Positions 45,578-54,690 are shown, numbered from the stretch's first letter. The stretch: 64,000 bases of DNA from Anderseniella sp. Alg231-50 (GCF_900149695.1 NZ_LT703003.1:1-64000), one strand, 5' to 3'. Notes: generated by a model not told the origin, from the letters alone. Numbers and translations: made by a program.

Positions 45578-45865
45578 GTGCCTGAACCAATGACCCCTTT
45601 GTGGGAAGTGTTTATCCGCCCGCGCAACGGCCTGCATCACAAGCATGTCGGCTCGCTGCACGCAGCAGATGCCAGCCTGGCCATCCAGTCGGCGCGCGAC
45701 GTCTACACCAGGCGCGGAGAAGGCAATTCCATCTGGGTAGTGCCGTCCGCCGAGATTGTGGCGTCCGATCCGTCGTCGGGCAAGGAGATGTTCGATCCTG
45801 CCGATGACAAGGTCTATCGGCATCCGACCTTTTACGACATTCCCGATGAAGTGGGGCACATGTGA
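45578..45865 (+). CDS. paaB: Phenylacetyl-CoA 1,2-epoxidase subunit PaaB
   Basis: A small subunit of the PaaABCE epoxidase, needed for assembly of the complex. The 95-residue protein has WEVFIRPRNGLHHKHVGSLH, ARDVYTRRGEGNSIWVV and PTFYDIPDEVGHM, all characteristic. The start is GTG 45578 with GGAG 8 bases upstream. It is separated from paaA by two genes and a MITE, but paaB-C-D-E follow without gaps. Confidence 0.95.
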   Translation: MPEPMTPLWEVFIRPRNGLHHKHVGSLHAADASLAIQSARDVYTRRGEGNSIWVVPSAEIVASDPSSGKEMFDPADDKVYRHPTFYDIPDEVGHM

Positions 45866-46638
45866 TGACCGGCGCCGCCATCTCGCACTCACACCTGTTC
45901 GAGGCCGTGCTGCAACTGGCCGATGATCACCTGATACTCGGCCAAAGGGTCAGTGAATGGTGTGGTCATGCACCGATGCTGGAGGAGGACCTGGGGCTTG
46001 CCAACATGGCACTGGACCTGTTGGGGCAGTCGCGCGCGCTTTATGCCTATGCCGCCGAGATTGAGGGCGCCGGCCGCAGTGAAGACGATCTCGCCTTCCT
46101 GCGGCTTGAGCGCCAGTACCTGAACTGCCTGCTGGTAGAACGGCCCAACGGTGATTTCGCCCATTCCATCCTGCGCCAGTTGTACTTTGCCGCGTTCATG
46201 CATCCGTTCTGGCAGTGGGTATCCGCCAATTCGGCCGACGACACCTTGCGCGGTATCGCCGGCAAGGCGGAAAAGGAAATGGCGTATCACGTTCGTCATT
46301 GCGGCGAGTGGGTGGTGCGGCTCGGCGACGGGACCGGGGAAAGTGCCCGGCGCATGAAGGCTGCGGTCGACGCCCTGCACCATTATACCGACGAGCTGTT
46401 CCAGGGATCCGCCGCCATGGCCGACTGTGCCGGAAACGGCATACTGCCCGATGTCGAAACCCTGCGCCCGGCCTGGACGGAAACCATCACAAACATCTTT
46501 GCGCAAGGCCTGCTCGAGGTCCCGGACGTGGCCCACCCGCAGACCGGCGGCCGTAGTGGCGAACACGGTGAGGAAATGGGGCATATTCTCACTGAGCTGC
46601 AATACATGCAGCGCACCTACCCCAATCTGCAGTGGTAG
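45865..46638 (+). CDS. paaC: Phenylacetyl-CoA 1,2-epoxidase subunit PaaC
   Basis: A structural ferritin-like subunit partnering PaaA. The 257-residue protein shows LADDHLILGQRVSEWCGHAP, DLGLANMALDLLGQSRALY, YFAAFMHPFWQ and KAEKEMAYHVRHCGEWVVRLGDG in part. A GTG at 45862 directly before ATG 45865 is the alternative start and would overlap the paaB stop. Next gene paaD starts 5 bases after the stop. Confidence 0.95.
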   Translation: MTGAAISHSHLFEAVLQLADDHLILGQRVSEWCGHAPMLEEDLGLANMALDLLGQSRALYAYAAEIEGAGRSEDDLAFLRLERQYLNCLLVERPNGDFAHSILRQLYFAAFMHPFWQWVSANSADDTLRGIAGKAEKEMAYHVRHCGEWVVRLGDGTGESARRMKAAVDALHHYTDELFQGSAAMADCAGNGILPDVETLRPAWTETITNIFAQGLLEVPDVAHPQTGGRSGEHGEEMGHILTELQYMQRTYPNLQW

Positions 46639-46643
46639 CCCGC

Positions 46644-47147
46644 ATGGCCAATCCTGCCACAACCCAAAACCTCGATGCAGCCCGCGCCTGGGCGGCCGCG
46701 GCTGCCGTACCGGACCCGGAAGTGCCGTGCGTGACCGTTGCCGATCTCGGCATCCTGCGCCAGGTCGCCATCGAGGACGGCGTGGCGATAGCTTATGTAA
46801 CGCCCACCTATTCCGGCTGTCCTGCGGTACTGGCCATCGAACTGGCCATTGAAGCGGCCCTGCTGGAGGCGGGCTTTGAAGCGCGCATCGAACGGGTCAT
46901 GTCACCTGCGTGGACCACCGACTGGATCACGCCGGAGGGCTGCGAGAAACTGCGCGCCTACGGCATTGCCCCGCCGGTCAAGGGCAGCAATTCGAAGATG
47001 GCGCTGTTCGGTGAAACCGTCATCAACTGCCCGCGCTGCGGCAGTTCCGAAACGCAAAAAGTCTCCGAATTCGGCTCCACCGCCTGCAAGGCACACTATA
47101 CCTGCAAGGCGTGCGCGGAGCCGTTTGATTATTTCAAGTGCATCTGA
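46644..47147 (+). CDS. paaD: Phenylacetate degradation protein PaaD (MIP18/SufT-like)
   Basis: Thought to help assemble the iron-sulfur or diiron centres of the epoxidase. The 167-residue protein has an N-terminal MIP18 domain (VPDPEVPCVTVADLGILR, TPTYSGCPAVLAIE) and a C-terminal zinc-ribbon with CPRCGSSETQ and CKACAEPFDYFKC. ATG 46644 lies directly after the paaC stop. Confidence 0.94.
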   Translation: MANPATTQNLDAARAWAAAAAVPDPEVPCVTVADLGILRQVAIEDGVAIAYVTPTYSGCPAVLAIELAIEAALLEAGFEARIERVMSPAWTTDWITPEGCEKLRAYGIAPPVKGSNSKMALFGETVINCPRCGSSETQKVSEFGSTACKAHYTCKACAEPFDYFKCI

Positions 47148-47157
47148 GGATTTGGCA

Positions 47158-48228
47158 ATGGTTCAGGATCAATTTCACGAACTGACGGTTTCCGGCACCC
47201 GCCCGCAGACCGATAAGGCAACGGCCATCCGTTTCGATTTGCCGGATGCCCTGAAATCCGAATTTGCCTTCAAGCCGGGTCAGTATCTGACCGTGCGAGC
47301 CGAGCTGGGTGGCGAGGAAGTGCGCCGCTCCTATTCGATCTGCTGCCGGCCCGATGACGGGCTGGAGATCGGCGTCAAGCATCTCGAAGGCGGAGTGTTT
47401 TCAAGCTTTGCACAAGGCCTGAAGACCGGGGACAGGATCGAGGTCATGGCGCCCAAGGGCCGCTTTGTGGCCGAAACCGGCGGCAAACATGATTACCTGC
47501 TGATCGCGGCGGGCTCCGGCATTACCCCGGTGCTGTCTATCGTCAAGACCGTGCTGCGCGACGAGCCGGAGAGCACGGTGACACTGGTCTACGCCAACCG
47601 CAATTTTGACAGCGTGATGTTCCGCGACGATCTCGACGCCCTGAAGGACACCTACCTGACGCGGCTTTCGCTGCTGCACGTGATTTCCGAGGAAGGCCAG
47701 GATGCCGAGATCCTGTCCGGCCGCATCGACGCGGCGAGGCTCAATGACATGAAGGAGCGCGGCCTGATCGACCCGGCGCGCTATGATGCGGTCTATCTGT
47801 GCGGGCCGGCGCCGATGATCAAGACGCTGCGTTCGACACTAACGGACATGGGTGTTGCCTTCGACAAGATCAGGTTCGAAGTGTTCACACCGACCCCCTA
47901 TGGCCAGCCGGGCGGTGAACACCCGCCTGCCAGGCCCGACCTGACCGGGTCTGAAGTCGAAATCATTCTGGACGGAGGCCGGCGCAAGCTGCGGGTCGAT
48001 CCGTCAGCGGAAACCGTGCTCGGTGCGGCCAAGGCTGCCGGGCTTGAAATCCCGCATTCGTGCGCCGGCGGCATGTGCTGCACGTGCCGGTGCAAGGTGC
48101 TGAAAGGTTCTGCCACCATGGACCAGAACTGGTCGCTGCAGCCCTGGGAACTCGAAGCCGGTTACATCCTCGCCTGCCAGGCGCGGCCTGAAACCGAAAA
48201 ACTGGTGCTCGACTTCGATGCGACCTGA
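47158..48228 (+). CDS. paaE: Phenylacetyl-CoA epoxidase reductase PaaE
   Basis: Passes electrons from NADPH through FAD and a 2Fe-2S centre to the PaaA diiron site. The 356-residue protein has an FAD domain (RRSYSICCRP), an NAD(P) domain (LLIAAGSGITPVLSIVKTVL and YLCGPAPMIK) and a C-terminal plant-type ferredoxin with cluster ligands in HSCAGGMCCTCRC and a later ILAC. ATG 47158 is 10 bases after paaD. Last paa gene here; the downstream pathway genes (paaG, paaZ, paaJ, paaH, paaK) are not in the window. Confidence 0.95.
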   Translation: MVQDQFHELTVSGTRPQTDKATAIRFDLPDALKSEFAFKPGQYLTVRAELGGEEVRRSYSICCRPDDGLEIGVKHLEGGVFSSFAQGLKTGDRIEVMAPKGRFVAETGGKHDYLLIAAGSGITPVLSIVKTVLRDEPESTVTLVYANRNFDSVMFRDDLDALKDTYLTRLSLLHVISEEGQDAEILSGRIDAARLNDMKERGLIDPARYDAVYLCGPAPMIKTLRSTLTDMGVAFDKIRFEVFTPTPYGQPGGEHPPARPDLTGSEVEIILDGGRRKLRVDPSAETVLGAAKAAGLEIPHSCAGGMCCTCRCKVLKGSATMDQNWSLQPWELEAGYILACQARPETEKLVLDFDAT

Positions 48229-48351
48229 CCCGCACGTCCGGCTCGACACAAACACGTCTTAATCATAGCAGACCATCCTTACCCAGCGTGGGGGAGGCAT
48301 GCGACCACTTCTTTCATGGCCCGACAATTGGTCGCGTTTGTGGAGGAAGTC

Positions 48352-49299
48352 ATGCTTAAACAGATTGCACTTGGACTGGCGATGAGCTGTTGCCTTTCGG
48401 TTGCAGCATTTGCGGAGGAATGTAAACCGTCCAAATGGGGCCCTGACGATGAAATCGGCGCGGCCAATTACGTAACGCCGAAGCGCACCATCGCTGCTGC
48501 CAAGCTGGTCAAGACAGGTGAAAGCCATCCCCTGGGCATTGTTGTCGACCCCGACATGCCGGCGTTCCCGCCACGCTCCACCAAGCTGCAGGTGATCGCA
48601 CCCAACCAGATACAGGGCGCCGACAACTCCAAGGTGTTCGGCTACGACATGACCTACAATGACGACCTGGCCCAGTTGTGGTTCGGCACCGGCCCTCAGA
48701 TTGACGGCCTCGGTCACCTGGGCGAAGGCAACCTCTACTACAACTGCAACAAGGCGGCCGACTTTGTGAAAATCACCGGCCTGACCAAGCTCAGTGTGGA
48801 CAAGATCCCGCCGATGATCGCGCGTGGCGTGCTGATAGACATGGCGGAGCATTTCGGGGTCGAGGTTATGGAGGGCGGCCAGGCCATCACGACCGACGAC
48901 ATCAAGGCCGCCATGGCCAAGCAGAACGTCACCATCAATGAAGGCGACGTGGTGCTGATCCACACCGGCTGGACCGACGGCAAACTGGCCAGCGCGCCCA
49001 AGGAATGGGTGAGCACGGAACCGGGCCTCGACAATGGCGCGGCAAAGTACCTGGCCTCACTGGACCCGATGGCGGTCGGGGCCGACACCTGGGGCCTTGA
49101 TGTCGTCCCGCCGGTCAAGGGTGAGAAGGTGTTTTACGGCCACGTCGAGTTGCTGAGAAACAAGGGCATCTACATCCTGGAGACCATGAACACCGGACGT
49201 CTGGCGAAAGAGAATGTCGGTGAGTTCATGTTCGTCCTGGGCCAGGCCCGCATCAAGGGCACGGTTCAGATGATCATCAACCCGGTTGCCATGTGGTGA
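48352..49299 (+). CDS. Exported cyclase-family (kynurenine formamidase-like fold) protein
   Basis: A 315-residue protein with a signal peptide (residues 1-21, ending VAAFA), so probably periplasmic. It has the cyclase/KynB fold: WGPDDEIGAANYVTP, GTGPQIDGLGHLGEG, ARGVLIDMAEHFGVEV, INEGDVVLIHTGWTD and ETMNTGRLAKE. The usual metal motif HxGTHxDxPxH is only partly kept: Asp and the last His remain, but the first His pair is missing. The activity is therefore uncertain. It stands alone after paaE. Confidence 0.83.
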   Translation: MLKQIALGLAMSCCLSVAAFAEECKPSKWGPDDEIGAANYVTPKRTIAAAKLVKTGESHPLGIVVDPDMPAFPPRSTKLQVIAPNQIQGADNSKVFGYDMTYNDDLAQLWFGTGPQIDGLGHLGEGNLYYNCNKAADFVKITGLTKLSVDKIPPMIARGVLIDMAEHFGVEVMEGGQAITTDDIKAAMAKQNVTINEGDVVLIHTGWTDGKLASAPKEWVSTEPGLDNGAAKYLASLDPMAVGADTWGLDVVPPVKGEKVFYGHVELLRNKGIYILETMNTGRLAKENVGEFMFVLGQARIKGTVQMIINPVAMW

Positions 49300-49317
49300 T
49301 CTGAACGAAGTTTATCT

Positions 49318-49347
49318 CTGCCACGGAGCGTACCTGCTCTGTGGCAG
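49318..49347 (+). terminator. Stem-loop after the cyclase-like gene
   Basis: CTGCCACGGAGC (49318-49329) pairs with GCTCTGTGGCAG (49336-49347), a 12-bp stem with one G-U pair and a 6-base loop, 19 bases after the stop codon. No T-run follows, so a terminator role is uncertain. Confidence 0.5.
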
Positions 49348-49377
49348 GGCGCAGCGACGCCGTGCCATACTGACTGT

Positions 49378-49608
49378 TCAGGCTTGCTGCCGGTGATCGT
49401 CTACAACGCTGAGGTTAGGTGGTGCCTGTTCGCCGACCTGTTGCAGGCAATCGGACAGTTTTTCGAACAGTTCAGGATGCTGGCCGCTGTCGACTGTGGT
49501 GTGAAAACCCTCGACATCGGGCATCGACACATGGATTGACCCATCGTCGCTGTCATACCACACCGCTATGTGAGAATAGGCGGACTTCCCCAATTTGCTG
49601 ATACTCAT
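49378..49608 (-). CDS. Small acidic hypothetical protein
   Basis: A 76-residue soluble protein I do not recognise. It begins SKLGKSAYSHIAVWYDSDDG, continues with a beta-rich IHVSMPDVEGFHTTVD and ends with a helical region and an acidic tail. ATG 49608 has GAGG 7 bases upstream and is preferred over an upstream in-frame start at 49650. No link to neighbours is evident. The 177-base gap to the GntR gene contains nothing clear. Confidence 0.5.
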   Translation of the reverse strand: MSISKLGKSAYSHIAVWYDSDDGSIHVSMPDVEGFHTTVDSGQHPELFEKLSDCLQQVGEQAPPNLSVVDDHRQQA

Positions 49609-49785
49609 GGCGACCTCAATTACTGACTTTGATACAAATATCGTAACCATTTGTTTACCTTTGGGTCAAACGCCGCCATTCCAAGTGGTAAACGGGCACA
49701 GAATACATGCAGTATTGAGTCAAATTGCGGCGGCAAGCCCCTGAACCGGCTATAGAAGCCTGAGTTAGGGTTTTCGACGCCTGCA

Positions 49786-50463
49786 CTACCCGCGATCGTT
49801 GGCCCTGAGCCATTCCGACACGGTTTCCAGCTTGTTGCGCAAATGCTGTTTCAGGATGATGCCGAGCTTGCGGCCGTCGCGGGCCTGCAGGGCAGTAAGG
49901 ATTTCCTCGTGCTCGGCCACTGCCTTGTCCCAGCGTTCCCGCGTCATGTTGGCGAGATAACGGGCACGGCGCACGCGGGCTGACAGCATGCGGTGCTGGG
50001 CGGCCAGGGTGTCATTGCGGGCAGCCTTCAGGATGGCGGTGTGAATGGCCTCGTTGGCGGCGAAGTACTCCGGCAGGCGCTGCGCCTTGTAATGCCCGAT
50101 CATCTCGTGATGGGACTTGCTGACGGCGGCAATTTCGGCGTCGGTGATCTTCTCACAGGCCAGTTCGCCGGACAACGCTTCAAGCGCGCCCATCACCGGG
50201 AAGACTTCTTCCAGGTCCTCGACCGTGACGGCGGTGACCGACGAACCGCGATTGGGGGTCAGGGTGACCAGGCCTTCCGAGGCCAGCACTTTAAGAGCCT
50301 CGCGCATCGGCGTGCGCGATACGTTGTAGCGCTCGCACAACTCCTTTTCCGGCACCTTTTCACCCGGTGCCAGCTCGCCTTCGATGATCAGCCTCTGCAG
50401 GCGCTCCACCAGTTCATCATGCAGGGAGCGCCGCACAATGGCTTCATCCATTGTAATGTTCAT
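49786..50463 (-). CDS. GntR family regulator, FadR-type FCD domain
   Basis: A 225-residue regulator: winged helix-turn-helix (ELAPGEKVPEKELCERYNVS then RTPMREALKVLASEGLV) and an all-helical FCD domain with metal-binding histidines (EAIHTAILKAARND, and EHEEILTAL). FCD regulators usually sense small organic acids. ATG 50463 overlaps the stop of the 971-residue oxidase gene as ATGA, so it is co-expressed with it. The palindrome at 53392-53411 is its probable operator, inferred from context. Confidence 0.9.
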   Translation of the reverse strand: MNITMDEAIVRRSLHDELVERLQRLIIEGELAPGEKVPEKELCERYNVSRTPMREALKVLASEGLVTLTPNRGSSVTAVTVEDLEEVFPVMGALEALSGELACEKITDAEIAAVSKSHHEMIGHYKAQRLPEYFAANEAIHTAILKAARNDTLAAQHRMLSARVRRARYLANMTRERWDKAVAEHEEILTALQARDGRKLGIILKQHLRNKLETVSEWLRANDRG

Positions 50464-53375
50464 GCACCGGTTCCTTCCCTGTTGTCCGCGATCGCCATCT
50501 CCAGCACGCGGGCCACGTGAACGGCCTCGCGCTGCGCGCCATCTGCTATCTGGTGACGGCAAGAGGTGCCGTCTGCCACGATCAGTGTATCCGATTCTGC
50601 CGCGCGCACCGACGGCAGCAAGGACAACTCGCCCATGGCTCTGGATACATCATAGGTTTCCGCCTGGTATCCGAACGCACCGGCCATGCCGCAGCACGAG
50701 CTTTCAACCGTCTCGACCTTCAGGCCCGGCACCAGTTGCAAGGCACCGGTTACGCTGGACATGACATTATGCGCCTTTTGATGGCAATGACCATGCAACA
50801 GCACATTGCGCTCAAGCGGCGTAAACTCAAACCTGTCCGCATGGGCAACCACGAATTCCTCAAACATCATAGCCGCAGCGGCAATCTCTTCTGCCTCTTC
50901 TCCCAGTTTCATGGCGGTCAGTTCATCGCGCAGGGTCAGCAGGCAGGATGGTTCCAGCCCGACGATTCTTGCCCCGGCACGCACCAGCGGAAGATAAGCA
51001 GCGACCAGGCGCCTGGCCTCGGCACGCGCCTCATCCACCAGACCCGAGGCCAGGTAGGTCCTGCCGCAGCAGGGCGGCCGCGATGAGCCTTCCGGCAACG
51101 GCGAGACCACGTGGAAGCCGCCGACCGCCAGCACCTTGCGGGCGGCACGCAGGTTCTCGCTGTCGAAATAGGTGTTGAACGTGTCCCCGAACAGGATCAC
51201 CGGCGTTCCGTCAGCCGGACCGGCAGCATCACCATGGCGATAGCTGTCAGCGCGCCATTTCGGCAAGGCCCGCTTGCCCGACAGACCAGCAATGGTTTCA
51301 CTCAATCGGGCCAGTCCAGGCACTGCATCACGGGCATTTGCCAGCCAGGGCATGCGGGCGAGATAAGGCGCATAGCGCGGCATGTGGGCCACCAACCGGT
51401 CACGCAGGGAGAGTCCCGCCTGGGCCACGCGGGCTGCCGCCACCTCGATTTTCATGCGGGCCATGTCGACACCGGTCGGGCATTCACGACGGCACGCCTT
51501 GCAGCCGACACACAGCTTCATGGTGTCCGCCATGGCATCACCGGCCAGGGCCTCAGCCCCCAGTTGTCCGGATACGGCCAGCCTGAGCGAGTTGGCCCGC
51601 CCACGGGTCAGGTGAGCCTCATCGCGGGTGACCCGGTAGGACGGGCACATGGCGCCACCGGCCAGCTTGCGGCAGGCGCCATTGTTGTTGCACATCTCGA
51701 TGGCGCCCTGAAAACCACCACCGGCGCCGGGCCATTGCGACCAGTCGAGCGCGGTCGGCATCTCCGGCACGGCATAGTCCTGGTTGAAGCGGAACAGCGA
51801 GCGGTCATCCATTTTCGGCGCATCGACAATTTTACCCGGGTTGAACACACCGTCAGGATCGAACGCCTGCTTCACGTCCCGGAAGCTCGCCATCATGCGC
51901 GGGCCAAACATTTTTCCGTTGAATTCGGAACGCACGATACCGTCGCCGTGTTCGCCGGAATGCGAGCCTTTGTACTTGCGCACCAGCTCAAACGCCTCTT
52001 CGGCGATGGCGCGCATGGTTTTCACGTCGTGTTCCAGCCGCATGTTGAGCACCGGGCGCACATGCAGGCATCCGACCGAGGCATGGGCGTACCAGGTGCC
52101 TTTGGTGCCGTGCCTTGCAAAAATATCGGTCAGACCTGCGGTGTAGGCAGCGAGGTCTTTCAGTTGCACGGCGCAGTCTTCCACGAAGGAGACCGGTTTT
52201 CCTTCCTGCTTCATGGACATCATGATGTTGAGGCCGGACTTGCGCACTTCGGCAAGGTCTGACTGCAACCCCGGCTCGTTGACCTCAACCACTCCTCCGA
52301 CATGCTCGCCCGTGTGCGACCAGTCAAAACCCAGATCGCCCATCACCTGATGCAACTGTTTCAGCCGGTGCAGGTTTTCATCCCAGTCATCCTCGGCGAA
52401 ATCCACCAGCAGCAGGGCGTCCGGTTCATCCTTCACCACCTTCTCGATGGTCGGGCGGAAAATGTCGATGCCGCGGGCCAGTTCGATCATGGTGCGGTCG
52501 ACAAGCTCTACCGCGACCGGATCGAGTTTCACTATGTGCTGGGCCGCATCCATGGCCGCATGAAATGTCGGGAAGTGGCATACGCCCATGGCCTTGCGCA
52601 CCGGCAGCGGTGACAGTCTGAGCGTGATCCTGTCGGACCAGGCAAGCGTTCCTTCCGAGCCCACCAGCAGTGACGACAGGTTGACCGGCGACCCGTTCGG
52701 CACCAGCGCATCTATGTTGTAGCCACCGACACGGCGCATGACTTTTGGAAATTTCTTGGCGATCTCGGCCTGCTCGCGGACCCCCAGTGCCAGCAGCTCG
52801 GCGACAAAGCCGGGCTCGCCGGCAGATCCGGCTTCCGCAAACCGTGCCTCGGACCCATCGGCCAGGACGGCATCGATAGCCAGCACATTGTCGCGCATCA
52901 TGCCATAGCGCAGGGACCGGCCGCCGCAGGAATTGTTGCCGGCCATGCCGCCAATGGTGGCGCGCGACGCGGTCGACACATCTATCGGATACCACAGCCC
53001 GTGCGGCTTCAGGCGCCGGTTCAACTCGTCCAGCACAATACCCGGCTCGACGACACAGGTGCGGGCTTCGACATCCAGCTCGACCAGCCGGTTCAGGTGT
53101 TTCGACGTATCAATGACAATGGCGTCATTGACCGTCTGGCCGCATTGCGAGGTGCCGCCGCCGCGCGGCAGCACCGACACGCCTTCCTCCCGCGCCAGCC
53201 GGATGACGTTGCGCACATCTTCAGAGGTCTCCGGCACGACCACCGCGCGCGGCATGATCTGGTAGATCGAGGCATCGGTGGCATAGCGCCCGCGCGAAAA
53301 TGCATCATCCATCACCTCGCCCTGCACGGCATCGCGCAGGCGTCTGGTAAGCGAGGATAATGCAAGTGTGGTCAC
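50460..53375 (-). CDS. Fused FAD-binding and Fe-S D-2-hydroxyacid dehydrogenase (GlcD-GlcF type, Dld-II/YdiJ-like)
   Basis: A 971-residue fusion. The N-terminal half is a GlcD-like FAD oxidase (VLPRGGGTSQCGQTVND, then ATIGGMAGNNSCGGRSLRYG, VGCLHVRPVLN and SGEHGDGIVRSEF). The C-terminal half is a GlcF-like Fe-S part (CVGCKACRRECPTGVDM, then PPCCGRTYLASG and VESSCCGMAGAFGY). Such proteins oxidise D-lactate, D-2-hydroxyglutarate or related 2-hydroxy acids and pass electrons to quinone or cytochrome. Start GTG 53375. It diverges from the SgaA-like gene and is coupled to the GntR regulator downstream. Confidence 0.92.
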   Translation of the reverse strand: MTTLALSSLTRRLRDAVQGEVMDDAFSRGRYATDASIYQIMPRAVVVPETSEDVRNVIRLAREEGVSVLPRGGGTSQCGQTVNDAIVIDTSKHLNRLVELDVEARTCVVEPGIVLDELNRRLKPHGLWYPIDVSTASRATIGGMAGNNSCGGRSLRYGMMRDNVLAIDAVLADGSEARFAEAGSAGEPGFVAELLALGVREQAEIAKKFPKVMRRVGGYNIDALVPNGSPVNLSSLLVGSEGTLAWSDRITLRLSPLPVRKAMGVCHFPTFHAAMDAAQHIVKLDPVAVELVDRTMIELARGIDIFRPTIEKVVKDEPDALLLVDFAEDDWDENLHRLKQLHQVMGDLGFDWSHTGEHVGGVVEVNEPGLQSDLAEVRKSGLNIMMSMKQEGKPVSFVEDCAVQLKDLAAYTAGLTDIFARHGTKGTWYAHASVGCLHVRPVLNMRLEHDVKTMRAIAEEAFELVRKYKGSHSGEHGDGIVRSEFNGKMFGPRMMASFRDVKQAFDPDGVFNPGKIVDAPKMDDRSLFRFNQDYAVPEMPTALDWSQWPGAGGGFQGAIEMCNNNGACRKLAGGAMCPSYRVTRDEAHLTRGRANSLRLAVSGQLGAEALAGDAMADTMKLCVGCKACRRECPTGVDMARMKIEVAAARVAQAGLSLRDRLVAHMPRYAPYLARMPWLANARDAVPGLARLSETIAGLSGKRALPKWRADSYRHGDAAGPADGTPVILFGDTFNTYFDSENLRAARKVLAVGGFHVVSPLPEGSSRPPCCGRTYLASGLVDEARAEARRLVAAYLPLVRAGARIVGLEPSCLLTLRDELTAMKLGEEAEEIAAAAMMFEEFVVAHADRFEFTPLERNVLLHGHCHQKAHNVMSSVTGALQLVPGLKVETVESSCCGMAGAFGYQAETYDVSRAMGELSLLPSVRAAESDTLIVADGTSCRHQIADGAQREAVHVARVLEMAIADNREGTGA

Positions 53376-53385
53376 GCAATAGGCC

Positions 53386-53439
53386 TTGACATAATTTTGA
53401 ATGCAAAATTAAATATACGCATTCCAATCGAGGTGGCAA
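53386..53439. promoter_or_regulatory. Overlapping divergent promoters with a 20-bp palindromic operator
   Basis: Plus strand: TTGACA (53386-53391), 17 bases and TTAAAT (53409-53414), driving the SgaA-like gene. Minus strand: TTGCCA (53439-53434), 16 bases and TATATT (53417-53412), driving the oxidase gene. The palindrome TAATTTTGAATGCAAAATTA (53392-53411, 8-bp arms) exactly fills the plus-strand spacer and lies at the expected start point of the minus-strand promoter. A dimer bound there would block both directions; the co-encoded GntR protein is the natural candidate. Confidence 0.65.
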
Positions 53440-53493
53440 GGCCGAACCGGCTTGACCAATTCCGCCGCCTGAGACTTCAAAGGACTTCATTAC

Positions 53494-54690
53494 ATGCACG
53501 CCCCAGGCCGCCATTTTCTGCAGATCCCCGGCCCCACCAACGTGCCGGACCGGGTGCTGCGCGCCATGGATTATCCGACCATGGACCATCGCGGACCGGG
53601 CTTTGCCGAGGTTGGCCTGAAATGCCTGGACGGCATGAAATCCATCTTCAAGACCGACAAGACCGTGGTGATCTACCCGGCCTCGGGCACCGGTGCGTGG
53701 GAAGCAGCCCTGGTCAACACGCTGTCGCCGGGCGACAAGGTATTGATGTGCGAAACCGGCCATTTTGCTTCGTTGTGGAGCAAGTTGGCCAAGCGGCTTG
53801 GCCTTGAACCGGTCCTGATCGAGACGGACTGGCGACGCGGTGCGATACCCGAAGCAATCGGCGAAGCGCTGGACGCAGACAAGGCACACGACATCAAGGC
53901 GGTGTGCGTGGTGCACAACGAGACCTCGACCGGGTCGACATCGCGCATGGGCGATGTGCGCGCCGCCATGAATGCAACCGGCCACCCTGCCCTGCTGATG
54001 GCCGATACCATTTCCTCGCTGGCGTCGATCGATTTCCGCCATGACGAATGGGGCGTCGATGTCACGGTCGCAGGTTCGCAGAAGGGCCTGATGTTGCCGC
54101 CGGGCCTGAGCTTCAATGCAGTCAGCGACAAGGCTCTCGAGGCTGCCAAAACCTCGAAAATGCAAAAATCCTACTGGGCGTGGGACGAAATGGCCGGGCC
54201 CAACCAGACAGGTTACTTCCCCTACACGCCTGCCACCAACCTGCTGTACGGGCTGGCGGAAGCCATCGACATGCTGCACGAGGAAGGCCTCGACAATGTG
54301 TTCGCCCGCCATAAGCGCCATTCCGAAGCCACCCGGCGCGCGGTGCAGGCCTGGGGCCTTGAGGTCCTGTGCAACGAGCCGAAAGACTATTCGCACGCGC
54401 TGACCGCCGTCATGCTGCCGGAAGGGCACAATGCCGATGAGTTCCGCGCCACCACGCTGAAACATTTCAACATGTCGCTGGGCAACGGCCTGTCACGGCT
54501 GGCCGGCAAGGTGTTCCGCATCGGCCATCTCGGCGACTTCAACGATCTCATGCTGATGGGCACCCTGTCAGGCGTTGAAATGGGGCTTGGCGTCGCGGAC
54601 GTTCCGCACCAGATTGGCGGTGCACAACGCGCCATGGAGTATCTGAAGACCGCCGCAACAGAAGAAAGCAGCTCTGTTGCGGCTGAATAA
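53494..54690 (+). CDS. sgaA: Class V aminotransferase, serine-glyoxylate / alanine-glyoxylate type
   Basis: A 398-residue PLP enzyme of the SgaA/AGT group, which transfers an amino group to glyoxylate giving glycine. It shows QIPGPTNVPDRVLRAMDYPT, the PLP contacts in YPASGTGAWEAAL, and the PLP lysine in VAGSQKGLMLPPGLSF, then KVFRIGHLGDFNDLM near the end. BhcA of the beta-hydroxyaspartate cycle is a relative with the same motifs. First gene of a plus-strand operon with a TRAP transporter, a crotonase and a CoA-transferase; the amino donor is unknown. Confidence 0.9.
   Translation: MHAPGRHFLQIPGPTNVPDRVLRAMDYPTMDHRGPGFAEVGLKCLDGMKSIFKTDKTVVIYPASGTGAWEAALVNTLSPGDKVLMCETGHFASLWSKLAKRLGLEPVLIETDWRRGAIPEAIGEALDADKAHDIKAVCVVHNETSTGSTSRMGDVRAAMNATGHPALLMADTISSLASIDFRHDEWGVDVTVAGSQKGLMLPPGLSFNAVSDKALEAAKTSKMQKSYWAWDEMAGPNQTGYFPYTPATNLLYGLAEAIDMLHEEGLDNVFARHKRHSEATRRAVQAWGLEVLCNEPKDYSHALTAVMLPEGHNADEFRATTLKHFNMSLGNGLSRLAGKVFRIGHLGDFNDLMLMGTLSGVEMGLGVADVPHQIGGAQRAMEYLKTAATEESSSVAAE

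Noticed and set aside
51111-52262. 383-codon plus-strand frame opposite the fused oxidase
   Set aside because: Shadow frame without conserved motifs; the minus strand carries a complete FAD/Fe-S protein.
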